Positions 1 through 13,276 of a stretch of 64,000 nucleotides of DNA are shown here, piece by piece. Below the pieces are notes generated by a model. That model saw only the letters and a list, made by a program, of their open reading frames with translations. It was not told the origin of the DNA and ran no database searches. Location of the stretch: NCBI GenBank assembly GCA_032718565.1, contig JAVGVS010000161.1, forward strand, positions 546,450 through 610,449, in the 5' to 3' direction. Positions within the stretch are counted from its first letter, which is position 1. Each line of letters opens with the position of its first letter. Both the position numbers and the translations under genes were made by a program. The stretch is from Distichodus sexfasciatus. Taxonomy: Eukaryota; Chordata; Actinopteri; Characiformes; Distichodontidae.

Positions 1-287
1 GTTAGGGAGGAGAGAGAGCATGCGGTGCTTGTACGGCCAAAGTGCAGAAAGACAGTGGAGCTGTATTAAGGAAAATTGATTCAATGAGTAATTAAGTGAC
101 CCATGTTGAATTGACTATTGTTGGTCTTGCATTAACTGTTAATTTGTCTAGATGACACTGATTAGAACTAAGTATTGCAGTTTCGGTGTTGGACTTTACT
201 GAGTATTAATCCCATAGCAGTGTTTTGGATAAGTATTATTGAAAAAAAATCATTTATTATCCGAACCGCTTAATTTCTGCTGGGATC

Positions 288-545
288 GCGGCGGTTTTCA
301 ACTGGTGGTGCGCGCTGGCAATGCAGGTGTTCTGTGACATGCAATAGTTTCACTACTATAATCACTTTTTTAAAAGTATTTTGTTTAATTTATTTTTAAA
401 ACCATTTCCAAATGATTCGGGCATCTTTCTGAATAATGAATGTAAATAAAAAAATAATAGTAAAAAATACACAGACACAAACATGCAGGGGCTGCTTAGT
501 CTAAATGGTGGTCCCTGGACCAGAACCAGAACCAGTTTAAATGAA
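288..545 (+). repeat. fragment of hAT-type repeat (GGTTTTCAACTGGTGG family)
   Basis: Shares the GGTTTTCAACTGGTGG-type line, the GCAGG..GTTCTGTGACATGCA..AGTTTCACTACT stretch and the CCATTTCCA..TGATT stretch with the interior of the element at 54469-55337 (around 54563-54700). Neither terminus is preserved. The 47021 copy carries the same interior in reverse. Confidence 0.55.
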
Positions 546-985
546 TGACTTGAACAGTACATATTGGGAAGAATATAACTATGTGTCACATATGATGCTA
601 GCGAGACACTGCAAGCATTTTTTTGAAACAAAGAAACATAAACAGACTCAAATAGACTCAAACTTTCTCTTCAAAAACATACAACACAGAGGACGCTAAC
701 CTGGCGCCAACAAATAAACACATGCTTAAATAGGTACCTGACTAAACTGAAACACATGCAAACACTAAGCTGATTAAACCAAACAAAATGCTAAACTGGG
801 GTGCGTTTACCAAAAGCATAGTTGCTAACCATGTTAACAACTAACATAGTGTATACTGTATAGTGTAACTGATAATGAGGCAAAACTATCTAATTAGGGT
901 TAACAAGGGGGCAGGACAGAGGGACTTTATTGACATACCACACAACAGACGCAAGACAGGACAGGGTAGCACTGTGGAATAATTG
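490..985 (-). repeat. dispersed repeat, A-rich on + strand (family with CACCTGTGTT.., TATTTAAG..)
   Basis: Read on the minus strand it begins near CCACAGTGCTACCCTGTCCT, carries TGTGGTATGTCAATAAAGTCC, and continues through T-rich GTTTAG/GTTTGG words. It matches 18390-18870, which shares the CTGTCCTGTC..TCTGT..TGTGGTATGTCA start and the TCATTATCAGTTACA stretch. Copies or relatives are at 5290-5600, 43330-43530 and 60040-60240, all in the same orientation. The family name is unknown to me. Confidence 0.5.
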
Positions 986-999
986 AGGTGATTTTGTAA

Positions 1000-1228
1000 G
1001 TGAGTGAGTGAGTGATTATTTGTCATTGTGAACACAGCACAGAACACATGTATCTCAACAAAATGAGACCTCTGCATTTGGGCGACTTCGGCAGCGTCCG
1101 GGGAGCAGTGCTTGGGAACGATACCTCGATCACCTCAGTGTACCTCAGAGGCGCTTTTACTGGGACTTTAACCAGAAACCTTCCAATTCAGGGGCCTACT
1201 CCCTAACCAGTACGCTACCAACTGTCTG
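1000..1228 (-). repeat. tRNA-derived SINE, family B, minus orientation
   Basis: Starts with a (GTGA)n tail and GATTATTTGTCATTGTGAACA. It contains ACCTCTGCATTT, GCGTCCGGGGAGCAGTGCTT and GGAACGATACCT, and ends CCAGTACGCTACCAACTG. The complement of that end is the tRNA-like head (GGCAGTTGGTGGCGTA.., then a B-box-like GGTTCAAGTCC in better copies). Related copies are at 27475, 30668, 32001-33740, 34003 and 49713. Confidence 0.75.
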
Positions 1229-1344
1229 CTGCTTTACCAACTTTAGGGCAGTGGGTTTGCATAGGAAATAAAACACAGAAACACAGAAAATTAGAAAGTA
1301 TTAATTTTGCATCAGTCAGCAAAGTAGTTGTACTGGTTCTTTTT

Positions 1345-1505
1345 ACATTTACAGCATTCAGCAGTCTTGATTTTCATTGCCTAATTTCAGATAATCTTTT
1401 CTGCAGCAATTTGAGGCTAAGGGTATTGCTCAGGGGCTCAACGGTGGTAGTGCTGGAGATAGAGTAGAGCAGCATTTAAACTTAAACCCTTTGGTTCACA
1501 GGCAA
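1345..1505 (+). repeat. dispersed fish repeat, family C (CATTTAGCAGACGCT type), diverged
   Basis: Begins TTTACATTTACAGCATTCAG and contains GAGGCTAAGGGTATTGCTCA and GTGGTAGTGCTGGAGATAGA. It aligns by eye with 27033-27222, 37248-37418 and 40005-40190. The ACATTTATGGCATTTAGCAG..CGCTCTTATCCAGA core is widespread in teleost genomes. Confidence 0.6.
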
Positions 1506-3112
1506 GTCTTGCCTCTAGTTCACTTCCCTGAAGTGAATCTGAAATTATTTATATTGCACAGCTCTAGTGTGATTCTGTCTGTGTTTTCACAAGTATTGAC
1601 ATTTACTACCATTTATGTTTTATTTTTGGAATTTTGCCAGTGCTGCGTTGCTTTGTTTGGACTTTATCTTACAGTTATGAACTTTATAATTTGTGGCAGT
1701 ATGCGCTCAAACCCATCAGCCACAGTGATTTTCAGCAGCAAAGATGTTAAGATCCAGTTCTTTTTTCTTCAAGTATTTTAATCTCTGAGGAAAAGCCACT
1801 CCGCAAATGAGTGCCTTCCTTTGCATATCCCTTTGTCTTCTCATAAACAGAATTTTATTGACACAGTAAGCAAATGCCCTACATTCTTGTCGTCAAGTTG
1901 CATTTGCCAAATCTTCTCTTGAAACAATTCTACACTAAAAAGGAGTGATACCTAGAGCTTGCTAGTTCCTTTCATTTAGCATTGAGCTCTGACAAGTAGC
2001 GTGTAATGTCCACCATGATTGCAAGATCACAGAGGCACATTTTGGGACTCAGTTCTAAAAGTTTAACCTTGCATTTTCCATGAATAATTTAGCAGCATTC
2101 CTGAGAATCCACTCATCAGAATGGCAAACGTCCATATTCTACTAGGCCTTTTTTAGAAAATGTTTGCTGAGTTGCTGTTCTGCAGTGATTTTAATAAAAG
2201 CATGGCAGAAAGTGGTAGTTGCCACCATTTTATACATAATGTACAGAGAGCTTCTCCTGGTGAGTGCCATGACAATTAACAAAGCTGTTTGGTTTTGGTA
2301 TTTGGTTGCCACTTCCGATTTTCAAAAAGGAAACCACACATTAGCTAAGGTGGTGAGGGGGCAGGAGAGAATTCACAAATTAAATGAAGGGGATGGCAAG
2401 CAAGCCAAGGCGTATTGAGGCACATTTCAGCAAGACATCGTGATTCATTCTCAGCCCTTTTAGAAAGACGCCCAGGAATCTTTTACGTACTCAGAGAGCC
2501 AGGGCCTCACTTTTACCTCCTATCCAAAGGACCATTTTACAGCACATTGTCCTCATCACTTCCCCAGGTCACTGGTATCAGTACAGACCACAAGACGGTA
2601 ACCCCTGTTGGGTCCATCAACACCTCTTTCAGCAGCAACTATCTAAAAGTGTTAGTCTTCCATCCGTATACTGGACAGGTCCAAACCTGCTTAGAAGCAG
2701 TCCGTAGTCTGAACAGCAGGTGGCATGGCTGCTGTTTGTCCATTGTCTCCTGTTATCATTTCTTCAAAAATATAACATTTGGTGGAATCACGCTTCCCAG
2801 GCAAACACAGTAAGTCTTTGTATTTCTTAAAATCTGCCATAACAGAAATTGCTTGATTTTGTCATATCAGATGTCTCGTCAACATCAAGTAAATACAATT
2901 CACTCTCAGAATAGTCACAGTAGTGGTCAGAAAAAGTATGGCAAACTAAGAATCAGAAACCTGCTTTTCTGGGGCCGGTATTTGGGCAGTAACAACCATT
3001 CTTCACAAACTCACCAACAGAGTGAGACTTACAGGTTTAGAGGTGTGATATCACCTTGACAGCTGCTTTGTCACAAATCAAGCAAACTGGTTTGTCTTTT
3101 ATTTCATCTGAT

Positions 3113-3178
3113 AGTGACACACATGCACTTATAGATTCCAACCGATCACTTGCATGTATTTATTCATACTAAATAAAT
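3113..3178 (+). repeat. short dispersed repeat, copy 1 (partner at 3917-3975)
   Basis: Both contain GA(T/C)AGT.ACAC.CATGCAC, AGATTC.(A)ACCGATCAC and ATTTATTCATAC in the same order and spacing. They lie 0.8 kb apart in direct orientation. No element boundary is apparent. Confidence 0.5.
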
Positions 3179-3916
3179 TCCCATCAATTTTTATCCCTTT
3201 CATACATTCATTTGGAGACCCCACATCAGTATGTATGGGTAGTTGTCTAATTAAGCAGATGTTGTGTATAAAAATGTTAAAAAAAAAAAAAAAAAGACAC
3301 TGGTAAGCGTCAACTTCTCAACTTGTTTTCTCCAGTATTATTGTCCTGGGCAAAAACTACTAATTGGATGATGAAACAAAAGTTCAAGTGCATTGAATTT
3401 TTTAAAAAGATAAATATGGATATTTTACTGCAACAAAAGGGTCATAAATTACCAGTGGGTCTGAGGTTTCCAACCTTATCTAAAGGGGTGAAATACACAC
3501 TGTACAACAGCCTTATAAAAGGTTATGAGACACATCCTCTGTATTTTATTGTCACAAATATTATTTAGCATTGCCATATTAGAAACGGATTATTAAATAT
3601 GAAGGACTACAGTATTGAAAGTACTTTAATCCCACTGTCTTTTCCACACATTGCACAAACACTGGCTTGTTTTCCATACACCCCACCCCCACACAAGCAT
3701 ATACGGTGCACACCCACACACACTCCCCAAACCAGTCCAATTCCCTCTGCAGCAAATGTGCTGGCCTGGTGTGTGGACACTTCTGCATTATGCAGCATGC
3801 CCAGTGCTGCCACTCTGCTCCAACCAACTCCACACCTTTTTCTGTGCCGCTTCTGTCTGTGTCACACACGCAGCCATTTTAAAGCATTGTTCTTCCGGGA
3901 AGTCAGTGCTCTGACA

Positions 3917-3975
3917 GTCACACTCATGCACATAGATTCAGACCGATCACATCCATACATTTATTCATACATCAT
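3917..3975 (+). repeat. short dispersed repeat, copy 2
   Basis: Direct copy of 3113-3178 with a few substitutions and small indels. A CA-rich, microsatellite-like region (3680-3730) lies between the two copies. Confidence 0.5.
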
Positions 3976-5289
3976 AGATTCAGGACAGGTATTGATCATA
4001 ATAAAATAAAGTTTAATGATTAATTGATTTATTAAAAATACTCAAGTTGGATACGGGAAGTTCTGTCAAATTCAGCAAAGATAAATGATAATTATTTAAA
4101 TATAGTGGTTTTTAGGCAGTTGTTGGGACATCATAACTCATCACCGTATTGACTTACGTTCTTGATTACAACAAGTTACGTTCATTACCAGCCTTAACTG
4201 CAGCAATCATATTGATGTATGAGAAAGTAAGATTGTTTTACAATGTCTGTTCAGTTAACATCAGGGGGATGTGTGCTCCCCTCAGTGGTCAGCTGCACAG
4301 ATGCACACACACACACACACTTTCTGCTCTGTTGAGCAGAGCCTAGTGGTAAATTGTAACGAACCTGTCTCATGCCCTGATTCTTTTTGAGCATAATTGC
4401 AGCTTTTGATCCTCTGCAGATGTCTGACTCATTACGGCTAAGCTAATTATTGTCACTCACACTGACAGAAACAACAGCCATTTAGGGAGGTTTATTTACT
4501 CTGGATGAGGGTACAAGAATTACATTGTGCAGCACCAGAGTCTGTCTTTTAGGTAACAAGAGGTAGAGGTGCTCTGCATGCTCTGAAATTACTTTTCACT
4601 ACAATGAAGCAGTAAGTATGAAAGCTAGGTGTTTGCTAAGATGTTTGCTCTTCAACATAGTACAGCATATGCCTTTTTGATTTTAACTGTCATCTGAGGA
4701 AGTGACACCACCTGATATTGAGTGTTGACGTAAATGGTTGTTGTCATCACTCAATATCCAGTCACCAGGCCGTCAGGACTGCAGAATTCAGAGTGCTATA
4801 AAGAGTCCAAGAAAACTGTTCTTCTGAGCTTGTGATATACCGACATTCTTTATCTATTCATACTTTTTTTTTATAGACAGACCGACCCTTAGGATTTACT
4901 CCACATGGAGCCAATGTTGGCTAACTGTTCTTGCAACTACAGTATGTCTAAGAGTTGACCTTGGAACCATTTTTGCCATTCATGCATTTCATGGTTTGGG
5001 AAATTCCTTTTTTGAGGACAGGCACATAGGATAAATCTGATTATTTGTATAATGTATCATGCCCTGAAGCAGCTCTGAGGTTCTGATTAATCTTTCACAC
5101 ATCATAGTCACGCTACAGCAACAGTCTTAAATGGAATCAAATGCAATTTAGTTGGATTTGTAGGGATTTTCACGGTGTAACCTTTATCTGAAAAGAAAGT
5201 TTTGCAGATCTTCAAATTATAATTACATCAGAATGACTGATTTTAGCCTTGTTGGAAATGTTAAACTGCACAGTATAGCCCAGTGTAAC

Positions 5290-5600
5290 ATTAAAACGGC
5301 TTTAAAAGTGTAACCAACGTATGTAGGGACAAAAGAGAAACAAATCTGCTAAAGTCTTGAACTTAGGAAACAAAAGAACACACATGAACTAACAGCACAC
5401 ACCAAAACTATAAACTTGTGAAGTTTAAGAGAATGCACAATACCTAAAAACCCAAACAGACATAAAACAAAGGGAAGGAGCCAACTTAAATAAGGACAAA
5501 CACAGGTGAAGCACATTATGGCAAAATAAGCCTAGACATAGACAAAATACAGTGGCCACAAGAGGCTTAGTTTGCGATGACAGGCCATATTGTGACAACA
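5290..5600 (-). repeat. dispersed repeat, same family as 490-985 and 60040-60240
   Basis: On the minus strand it carries TTGTGGCCACTG, CACCTGTGTTTGTCCTTATT, TAAGTTGGCTCC and TGTCTGTTTGGGTTTT. The copy at 60040-60240 shows the equivalent words (CACTAGTGGCCTCC.., CATCTGTGTC.., TATTTAAGTTGGCTTCC.., TGTCTGTTTGG). Confidence 0.55.
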
Positions 5601-7064
5601 GATTTTCTAAACATGTACTAAAGTAGTCATGGCCACAGACAACACATACATAGATACATTGGTCAACACAAGTAGTCAAGGTTTTAAACTAATACACACA
5701 TGTTCAGAGTAAAAATAAAGATATGTGGGGTCCATAATAATTAGACTTTAGATGGTGTATTAACAAAAGCAAGCTCCAGTAAGTACCTGCAGGTGCCAGC
5801 CAAACAAGAGTTACGCAAAATATAGAAATCTGATATAATTGGCCTTTGTAGCAATCATCCTGATAACCTTCACCCCCACGTCTCTCAGTCATTTACACTT
5901 GTATAATTTCCAGACAAGGTGTGACCATATGGTAGCAATTCACAGGATCTGGTAAGGTAATTACATGAGACCCCAGCGACAGAAAATATGATAGCCAACA
6001 AACATTCACCTTTAAAGTCTCTATTCATGCAGATTTCTTATGAATAAATCTCAAAATATTGGATAGAGGAGAATTCCACAGGATCTGAAAAGGGGAAAAT
6101 AGATTTCTAGAGCTAGGAATTATTCCTTATTTATATATTTGAAAGGGTAAACCATATTTCTACCAAAGACCTTCTAAAAAACCTTTTTTTTAAAAAGCGC
6201 AAAAAAATTATCTATACAGCACATATTCATACACAGATGTACAGTTCTCTCCATCTGTCATTCTGTGTTTAAGTCACAACTGTACAACTGTAGGATTTTT
6301 TTTGCAAGCATTTCTGAACCAAGTTTAAGTTTGCCAGTAAGTCAAAACTATCAGATGTTTCTCAAATTAAAACCAGACCACAGCACTGCAAGTTCTTTTC
6401 TTAATGAAGTAATATTAGGGGGACTTTCTTCACCCTCCTGCCCAACTCAAGCAAAAAAAAAGTTCTTTCTGTGCAGAGATTATGCAGGAGCCAAAGCACA
6501 GAAGCAAGCAACACATCAAAAGTCCTCAGGGAGCCTTTTTAAATGTGTTTGAAAATGGCTTGGGCACCCGCAGGTCCGCTTAAGACGCAAGACTCACTCT
6601 CAGGGGCCTCTGCCTAATTAAAACACACTACTGGCCTACAGCAAAGAGATTTGGGCTTGTTCCCTTTTTCATTGTTCTGCTTCTCCTCATTCTGTCCACC
6701 CCCTTCTCAGACTTAGTACTAATTCCACATTAATTAGCATTGTGGGTGTCTGGTTGTGTCCAAATATAGATACCAGTCACCCACAACATGTGAACCACCG
6801 ACAGGTGAAGTGAAGGACATTGATTATCTCATTACATTGGCACATATCAAAGGATGGAATATTGGACAGCAAGGGAACAGTTTACATGTCAAAATGGCTA
6901 TCGGAGTGACTTCATCATTTACCTGGGGATGATTTATCATCAGGATGCTATCATGGGAAGAAGGATAGCTGACAGAAGCTCCATGTTTTGACAGTGTTAA
7001 GTTAGGCAAGTTTTCAGTCTTGGTATTTATGTGGATGTTTATCCGACACATAACTTACATTTGT

Positions 7065-7384
7065 GGGCGGCACGGTGAAGCAGTGGTTAGCGCTGCAGCC
7101 TCACAGCGAGAAGGTCCTGGGTCCGATCCCCGGGTCGGCCATAGGGCCCTTCTATGTGGAGTTTGCATGCTCTCCCCATGGGTTCACCTGGGTTTCCTCC
7201 AGGTGCTCCAGTTCCCTCTTACACTTCAAAAGCATGCACTGTAGGTTAATTGGCCACTTAAATTGGCCCTGTAAGTTGTGAGTGATAGTGTGATTGTGTG
7301 AGTGGGTGTGCCCTACGGTGTTTTGACCCCTGTGACTCTGGTTGAGATTAAGCATTTCTGATAATTAATGAATGAATGAATGAA
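7065..7384 (+). repeat. tRNA-derived SINE, family A, near full length
   Basis: The head GGGCGGCACGGTGAAGCAGT and GGTTAGCGCTG form an A-box region. GGTCCTGGGTCCGATCCC is a B-box-like promoter segment. The body contains GTGGAGTTTGCATGCTCTCC and GGGTTTCCTCCAGGTGCTCC, a downstream TTAATTGG..ACTTAAATTGGCC, and a (AATG)n tail. This is the widespread teleost GGCGGCACGGTGG SINE type (mermaid/V-SINE-like). It is not a functional tRNA. Confidence 0.85.
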
Positions 7385-10300
7385 CTTAATGTCTGTTCCC
7401 TGATGTCTGTGTCCTCCTTCAGCAGAATAATGTATCTGACAACAGTGCAAAACATGTTATGGAATGATTTAAGGAACTAAGTTTGTGAGTTGGCTATCAA
7501 ATTCTCCTATTTTCAAGCTGAGTATACTTAACAAAGGCTCCACCTCGTCTTTCAGGACTTAAAGGACATCCTCTGATGTCTTACCTTAATGGGACAGATT
7601 AGTGCTTAATCTTAACATATGTATATCTAACAGTCTCAAATCAGAATCAGTGTTTGTCAACAAATGTAAACAGACAAATGAAAAGTTCTGACTAAAATCA
7701 CTGCTACAGAAGTTGTAAGATAGCAAAAGCATTATTACTCTGACCATGCGCTGCCTAGACCAAGCCATTCCTTAAACACAGCACTTGACCAGGATTATGG
7801 AAAAAAGTCACAATGAGGCCAGCATTCACTCAGAAGGAGCTACAGGGTTTAGTGGCTAATACTGGAATAAAGGGAACACCAGTAAACCATTTCAAGAATG
7901 ATGTTGGCTTGAAATTTCAATGCTCAACTAGAGTCTGAAAAAGCATCAAGGTTTAATGTTATGATTAAGCCAAGAGAGTGAACTTTGGCAATGTTATATT
8001 TGTGGCACAAACCAAACACAACCCAACTAACACAATTTGGAAGTTCGGTTTGTGGCACAAACTTAAACCCAACCCCAAAATACATTTGTGGGGATTGCAG
8101 CGTCATGTTGTCTTGATGGGTTTTCATCTTCAGCAACTGTGAAGACAAGCACCTTGTCAGGACTGTGAAGAGAGAATGGATGAAATAAGTATACTGGCCA
8201 GTACCCAGTCTGCTAAGTACTTTGTAGTATGTTGAACATTTCCAATCACAAACCATAGAGGTGCTGTTTTGACGATAAACTATGAAGAGGACTGCTGTTT
8301 TGCTTATATGGCATATATGCACCAATATCTTCATGCTGCATCTAAAAGTGTACCAAAGGAGACTCTACAATGTGAGAGAAAACACCTTCCTCACAGAGCA
8401 CTTCTGAAGACAGGCGACCTGATAGCTGAGCTTGCCTCAAAGATAAAGCGGCTGCCCTGAGGCACTGTGAGGGGGAGGGAAAGGAGAGGATTCCTGACTG
8501 CAAGGCAGATTAGTTTGGCAGGTTTGCTGAAGCTCCTGAGAGCTCACCTCCGTGACCCTCCCCTCCTACACTCTCTTTGCAAGACTTAACAGCATGACTT
8601 CCAGAACCGAACATGAGGGATGCATGCCGAGAGAGAAGCTGATTCAATTTGTCAAGGTCTAAGAATATCTCGCCAAGAAGTCTTGTTTTGTACACCAAGA
8701 TGGCCATCTCTTTAATTTTTGGCTATTAGCCATTTACCTGGAAAACAAGGGCCTCTTTTCCAATCAATAGTGACAACTATCCTTTTAAATGACACCTGAT
8801 TATCTTGTTTCCAAGAGAAACCATTCACCAAAAGTAGGGGCAAGGATTGATTGATGACGCAGTTGCAAGGAGTCAACTCAAAGGAAGGAGGGCCCTGATT
8901 CTTTTCTTTTAATGTCTTGGTTTTATAGATTTTTGGATCAAAAGACTTGAGGTAAAGAGGCCCTTTGAAGATTTTTCCACCTCTTGCTCTTTTTAAATGT
9001 GCAGAAAATGTGCTCTCTTCAGACCCTGAACACTTCATCCCATAACAAGACGGCAAGAAGGAGCCAGCGGACTTCCGTGCACTCTACTTCAATCACACCG
9101 GTCTTCTTCTCAGGCTGCTGCAGTGCCAAAGAAAGTCAATGTCATTCATCTTCGGAGTGGCAAGACTACATGCTGCATGTTAACTGCCACTCTTAGTCAT
9201 CATTCCTCAGGGGGAACACACACTGTAACGCCAGATCTGCCGTTACTTTTGATTTGGAGGACTGAATAAATGCTGACAGACACCCAGGCACAATCAGCTC
9301 CATCACTCACATGGAAAGGGAGTGAGGTGCTGCTGCTCCTGAGAGGTGGAGGATAATGTCTGTCCTCCTGCTTGACTTGCTTTTTTTGAAGCATCTTACA
9401 GCATATCTCTCTGGACATGTTATGCTAACAAGGTTTTCTTTTTTGATGATATGGAAGTCTAAATTCACGCTCATTTCTATTCAAACCATCACTCTTTTGC
9501 TCTCTTTGGGTATTCATCCCAAACTGCTGATCTTTCTTTTTTTGCCCCGTAATTACACTTGCTTTGAATTAATGACTTCCAAAACATTACCAGTTGTAGT
9601 CTGCTTAATAAAAATGGAGCCTGTGAAAAATATTTATTACCTCTTGCTTTTTCTTTTTTTCATTTTCTCTGTCTGCCAGGCTTTGCCAATTTCTTTTCAA
9701 GTTTCTTTGGGATGCCCCTAGTGCAGCATCTGCAGGTTCTGTGTTCTGAGAACAGAAATTCAAAGCCTTGTGTAATTCAGCCCGTTGGCGCCTTCCTCTC
9801 TATCTGTCTGCGAGTAGCAGAGAGGGATGTAATATGAACAGAGCATTGGGATTCATTCCTTCGTTAGTCTTTCTCACTCCAACTCCTCTCCTACCGCAGT
9901 CTCTCTGACCTCTTGCAGTGAGCTGGTTTTAATTACATTTGTGGTTTTTAAGTTGTAATTCTCTTTCTTTCCTCATGCCGTTCTGGTTATGTCTCCTAGC
10001 ATGTTTGGATGATGCAGCTGCTTCTCTTCCAATCTGGGTCCGGAGCAGGCTGGCATCCCGGCATTGGGATTATGTGCTAACGTGCTGGCTTGAGAGCCCC
10101 TGGCACAGTGTATTGCAGCAGAGAGCTGAGTGGGGGATCATTGCGTGCATTACCCGCTTTCAGGTCTGTTTCACGCAGCAGCTCAGAGTAAACCTCACAG
10201 CTCCCCATTTTCTGCAAGGTTTCTGCAGTATGAGCAGAAACATGGAGCTAAACTGAGCTTGTGTCCTTTTTGCAAGACTTTACAGTTGCATGGTAACTGT

Positions 10301-11574
10301 TGCAAGCTCTTGAGTAAGACATCATCAGGAGTTAACTTAATTTGGGGTAAGGCTATGAGATTCTATGGTGTGCTATGGGCACATCTCAGTTCAATGCCAT
10401 GTTGAGGCAAATTAAGTCAGACGTTATGGTTTTGTAGCTTGTAACAAAAAGAAGCTCAGTTGGTTCTTGTTTTCCGTGACCTTGCATCACAAGAGAACCT
10501 TGTTTTATAATTTACAATTATAGGATACTTGGATAAGTTCAAGAAGGGATGTTTTAAATGTTTTATTATTTTTATTTTTTACTCAAATGGACTAAAATAT
10601 CCACAAATGATTCTACAATAATTAACACTCTCTACTACTAAAATACATTTTTTTTCTTGAAAATTACATTAAATTCACCTTAATATTTTTGAGTCATTAT
10701 GACTATAGTGTTATTAACATTAGTGGGACTGTATTGACCAGTTTTGAGTATGAGTTCCCATTTATAATTCATGCCCAGAGGTGCAATGATGAAAATTAAA
10801 TTAATTAAATTAAATGGAGCATTAAATTAAATGGTGGAAAGTGGCCAAATATGACGCTCACATCGAAGTCTTGAAGAATTTAAGGTTGGGTGTAGACATT
10901 TTTCAACTCTTTCAATTTATTACTTAAAGTAATGAAAGGTTTCCATCTTGCTAAGAGTTTGTCTTCTGGCATTAAAAATGAATCTTAAAAAGAAGTACTG
11001 CCCAAAGCAGGTCTCCTTGCTGCGTGGTTGTTGCACGCCTCAGACACTTTGCTTCCGACACACCAGTTAGGCTGTTTGATGTAGTGTGACACAGTGGAAA
11101 TGGGAACGATCTCTTCCTCTTGTGCGGCAACACAGTCTCCTCTCAAATGCATGCTTCTGTCTGATCTTACGGTTTGAGCAGTAAAGCCTCATATTGTGCA
11201 AATGGCCTCCAAGCCAACGCCTTCTTAAGTGGGGAGATGGAGGGTGAATAGAGGACTGACTCATTGGCCTGACCTTTCTGCTCAAATCCCTCTGCACTCC
11301 CAGCCATCCACTCAGACCTTGGTAATAATGAACCGGACAAACAACTCGATACTGCACCATGGACCTAGTCAAGGGTGAATTACTGCCTGTGATCTGTGAA
11401 AAGGGAGGAAGCGAGCACAAAGCCCAGCAAGTCGAATGGTGCTAATAGCAGTCAAAGGTGACATTCTCATGATCCCATTTGGGGACCTTGTTGACTTGAT
11501 CAAGTGGATTTTGAAAGCTGATATGATACTTTTTTTTTTTTAATAGGAATTATTGATTACTTTGGTGTATTTCA

Positions 11575-12360
11575 GAAAGGGGTGTGCGATATATATGTAT
11601 CTCGACTTGTTCCATGTGTGATGTAGTAAATGTTTATATCGTAAATCTTCCCTTTTATTACAGACAAAACTTATTTTCAGACAAAAAATATTTTCACTGA
11701 TAAATAACAACCACCGTTTTACTCACAATACAGCCATATTATTTTTAGGTCATATTGCCCAGCCCGATTTCAGATTTAGATCATATTGAATTGTTGCATT
11801 GAATTTTTTACACTCCATTTAACATTTGACTATTTCACACTCTGACTTGTGTATGTTTATCTGAACCAAATGAATCTTGGATTAATTATCAGACTAACAT
11901 TAGTCCAGCCCTTTGCTTCATACTAGCCAGTTACAATAGTATTTCGTCTTGTGGTCACATGAAATTGCTGATTTACTATAGGGATGCACAGGTCCGATAC
12001 GTGGATCAGATATCGGTCCGATAACAACTAAAATAGCTGGATCGGGTATCGATGGCATGGAGCTACATATAGAAATGACAGTGATAAGAAGCAGCAACAC
12101 ACTACAACCCCTAAAGCAAATTATACGTCATTATACTGTTTAATTTCCTTAACAACACTATTTCTCGCTCCCAATCTCTGTGTCTGTGTTTGTTAGCGCA
12201 TACGTCTCTGACAGGGAAGTCCGACATTCACTAAAGCGTTCCAGCTCAGTCAAACCTTCCCCTTTATTACAGACAAAACATATTTTGGCTAATAAATAAC
12301 AAAAACTACCAGCGTTCTACTCAAAATACAGCCGTTTACTCAATATTTTTGTTTATTCCA
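11575..12360. repeat. hAT-like repeat cluster with an internal direct repeat
   Basis: A segment CTTCCCTTTTATTACAGACA..AAATAACAACCACCG..TACAGCC at 11648-11740 recurs as CTTCCCCTTTATTACAGACA..AAATAACAAAAACTACCAGCG..TACAGCC at 12258-12345. The unit between has TAGGGATGCACAGGTCCGAT at 11979 and ATCGG words typical of fish hAT-type termini (related fragment at 16063-16500). Exact borders are unresolved. Confidence 0.5.
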
Positions 12361-12630
12361 AAACGCGAATTTCCAAATTTGTCACGTTATTGTGTGGAAC
12401 GCCATCATGCCGAACGACTCTCATGTGGAACGCCATCATGTCAAAAATAAGTCCATAATGAGGTGTAGGCCAAAAAAGTAAATTAATCAGAAAAACATTT
12501 TTTACATTCTATTGTGTTAGAGAGTAAAAATATGTAAAGATGCATTATTTTTATTGAAAAAAATTTATTCTATATCCGGATGGATTCCAAATGGATAAAG
12601 AAGTGTGTCCACATGGCACTAACCTTATTT

Positions 12631-13276
12631 GTGACTCTGCACGGCAAAACCAGTCGCTTGTCGCAACAGAGGTTTCAGAGAAAAACGACCGTTTATGTTG
12701 CGTGGGGTAAAATTTTGGATTTTTTGTTTTTAGTGTTTTGAAACAGTGGAAGGTCTATACTGTACTGTTGTGAATAAATTTTGCTGAAAAACTTACCCTT
12801 TCCATCCTAAAAACGTGACTTTCTTGAGGTGAGGAATTCAATTCCAGCAGAATGTTAAAAGTTTCTGTTTTGACCGCTCTACTTCAATATTTACGGTAAA
12901 TCCACTGGTTGACTAGCGTGAAGATATTTCTCCGGAATCCATCTTCGTCTCCCGAGTTCAGTTAACCTAACGCAGGTAGGCTATCCGTGTGGCTGTGAAT
13001 GCAGCGTAGGCTACCGTAAATGCAAACGTAGCCGCGACCGCACCAAGCGTCTGTGAGTGCTACGGCGATAGTCAACTTCAAAGGCAGATTTCTCCGTTTC
13101 TCACTTGGCGTGACAGGAGAAACCCGACTCTTTTGAATGTTGATATCTCAGTCATATGTTGTCCGATTCATTCGATTATAGGTATCGTTTTGAAGGTTGC
13201 TTTATGCCCTTTCATGAAAACATAACTCAATTTTGAAAATGTGCGACAAGCGACTGGTTTTGTCGTGCAGAGTCAC
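12631..13276 (+). mobile_element. non-autonomous DNA transposon with long terminal inverted repeats, copy 1
   Basis: Left terminus GTGACTCTGCACGGCAAAAC then CAGTCGCTTGTCGCAA; the right end is its inverted counterpart (TGCGACAAGCGACTGG..GTCGTGCAGAGTCAC). It is flanked by ATTT on both sides (12627-12630 and 13277-13280), a candidate 4-bp target duplication. The interior is CpG-rich and non-coding. It matches 48010-48584 along its length in opposite orientation, except for a 71-nt length difference near 12785-12860. The termini resemble the abundant zebrafish TGTGACCCT..AAAACCAGTC MITE class. Superfamily is not assigned. Confidence 0.85.

Noticed and set aside
2164..2813. Adjacent open frames of 84 and 132 codons on the plus strand
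   Set aside because: No family resemblance, no splice context, and amino-acid usage typical of translated AT-rich non-coding DNA.
7065..7140. Possible tRNA gene
   Set aside because: A- and B-box-like motifs are present, but the sequence continues into a SINE body and AATG tail; no cloverleaf with proper acceptor pairing is evident.
9939..10405. Overlapping plus-strand frames of 105 and 91 codons
   Set aside because: Overlap in different frames, no family match, no splice signals in phase with any known exon.
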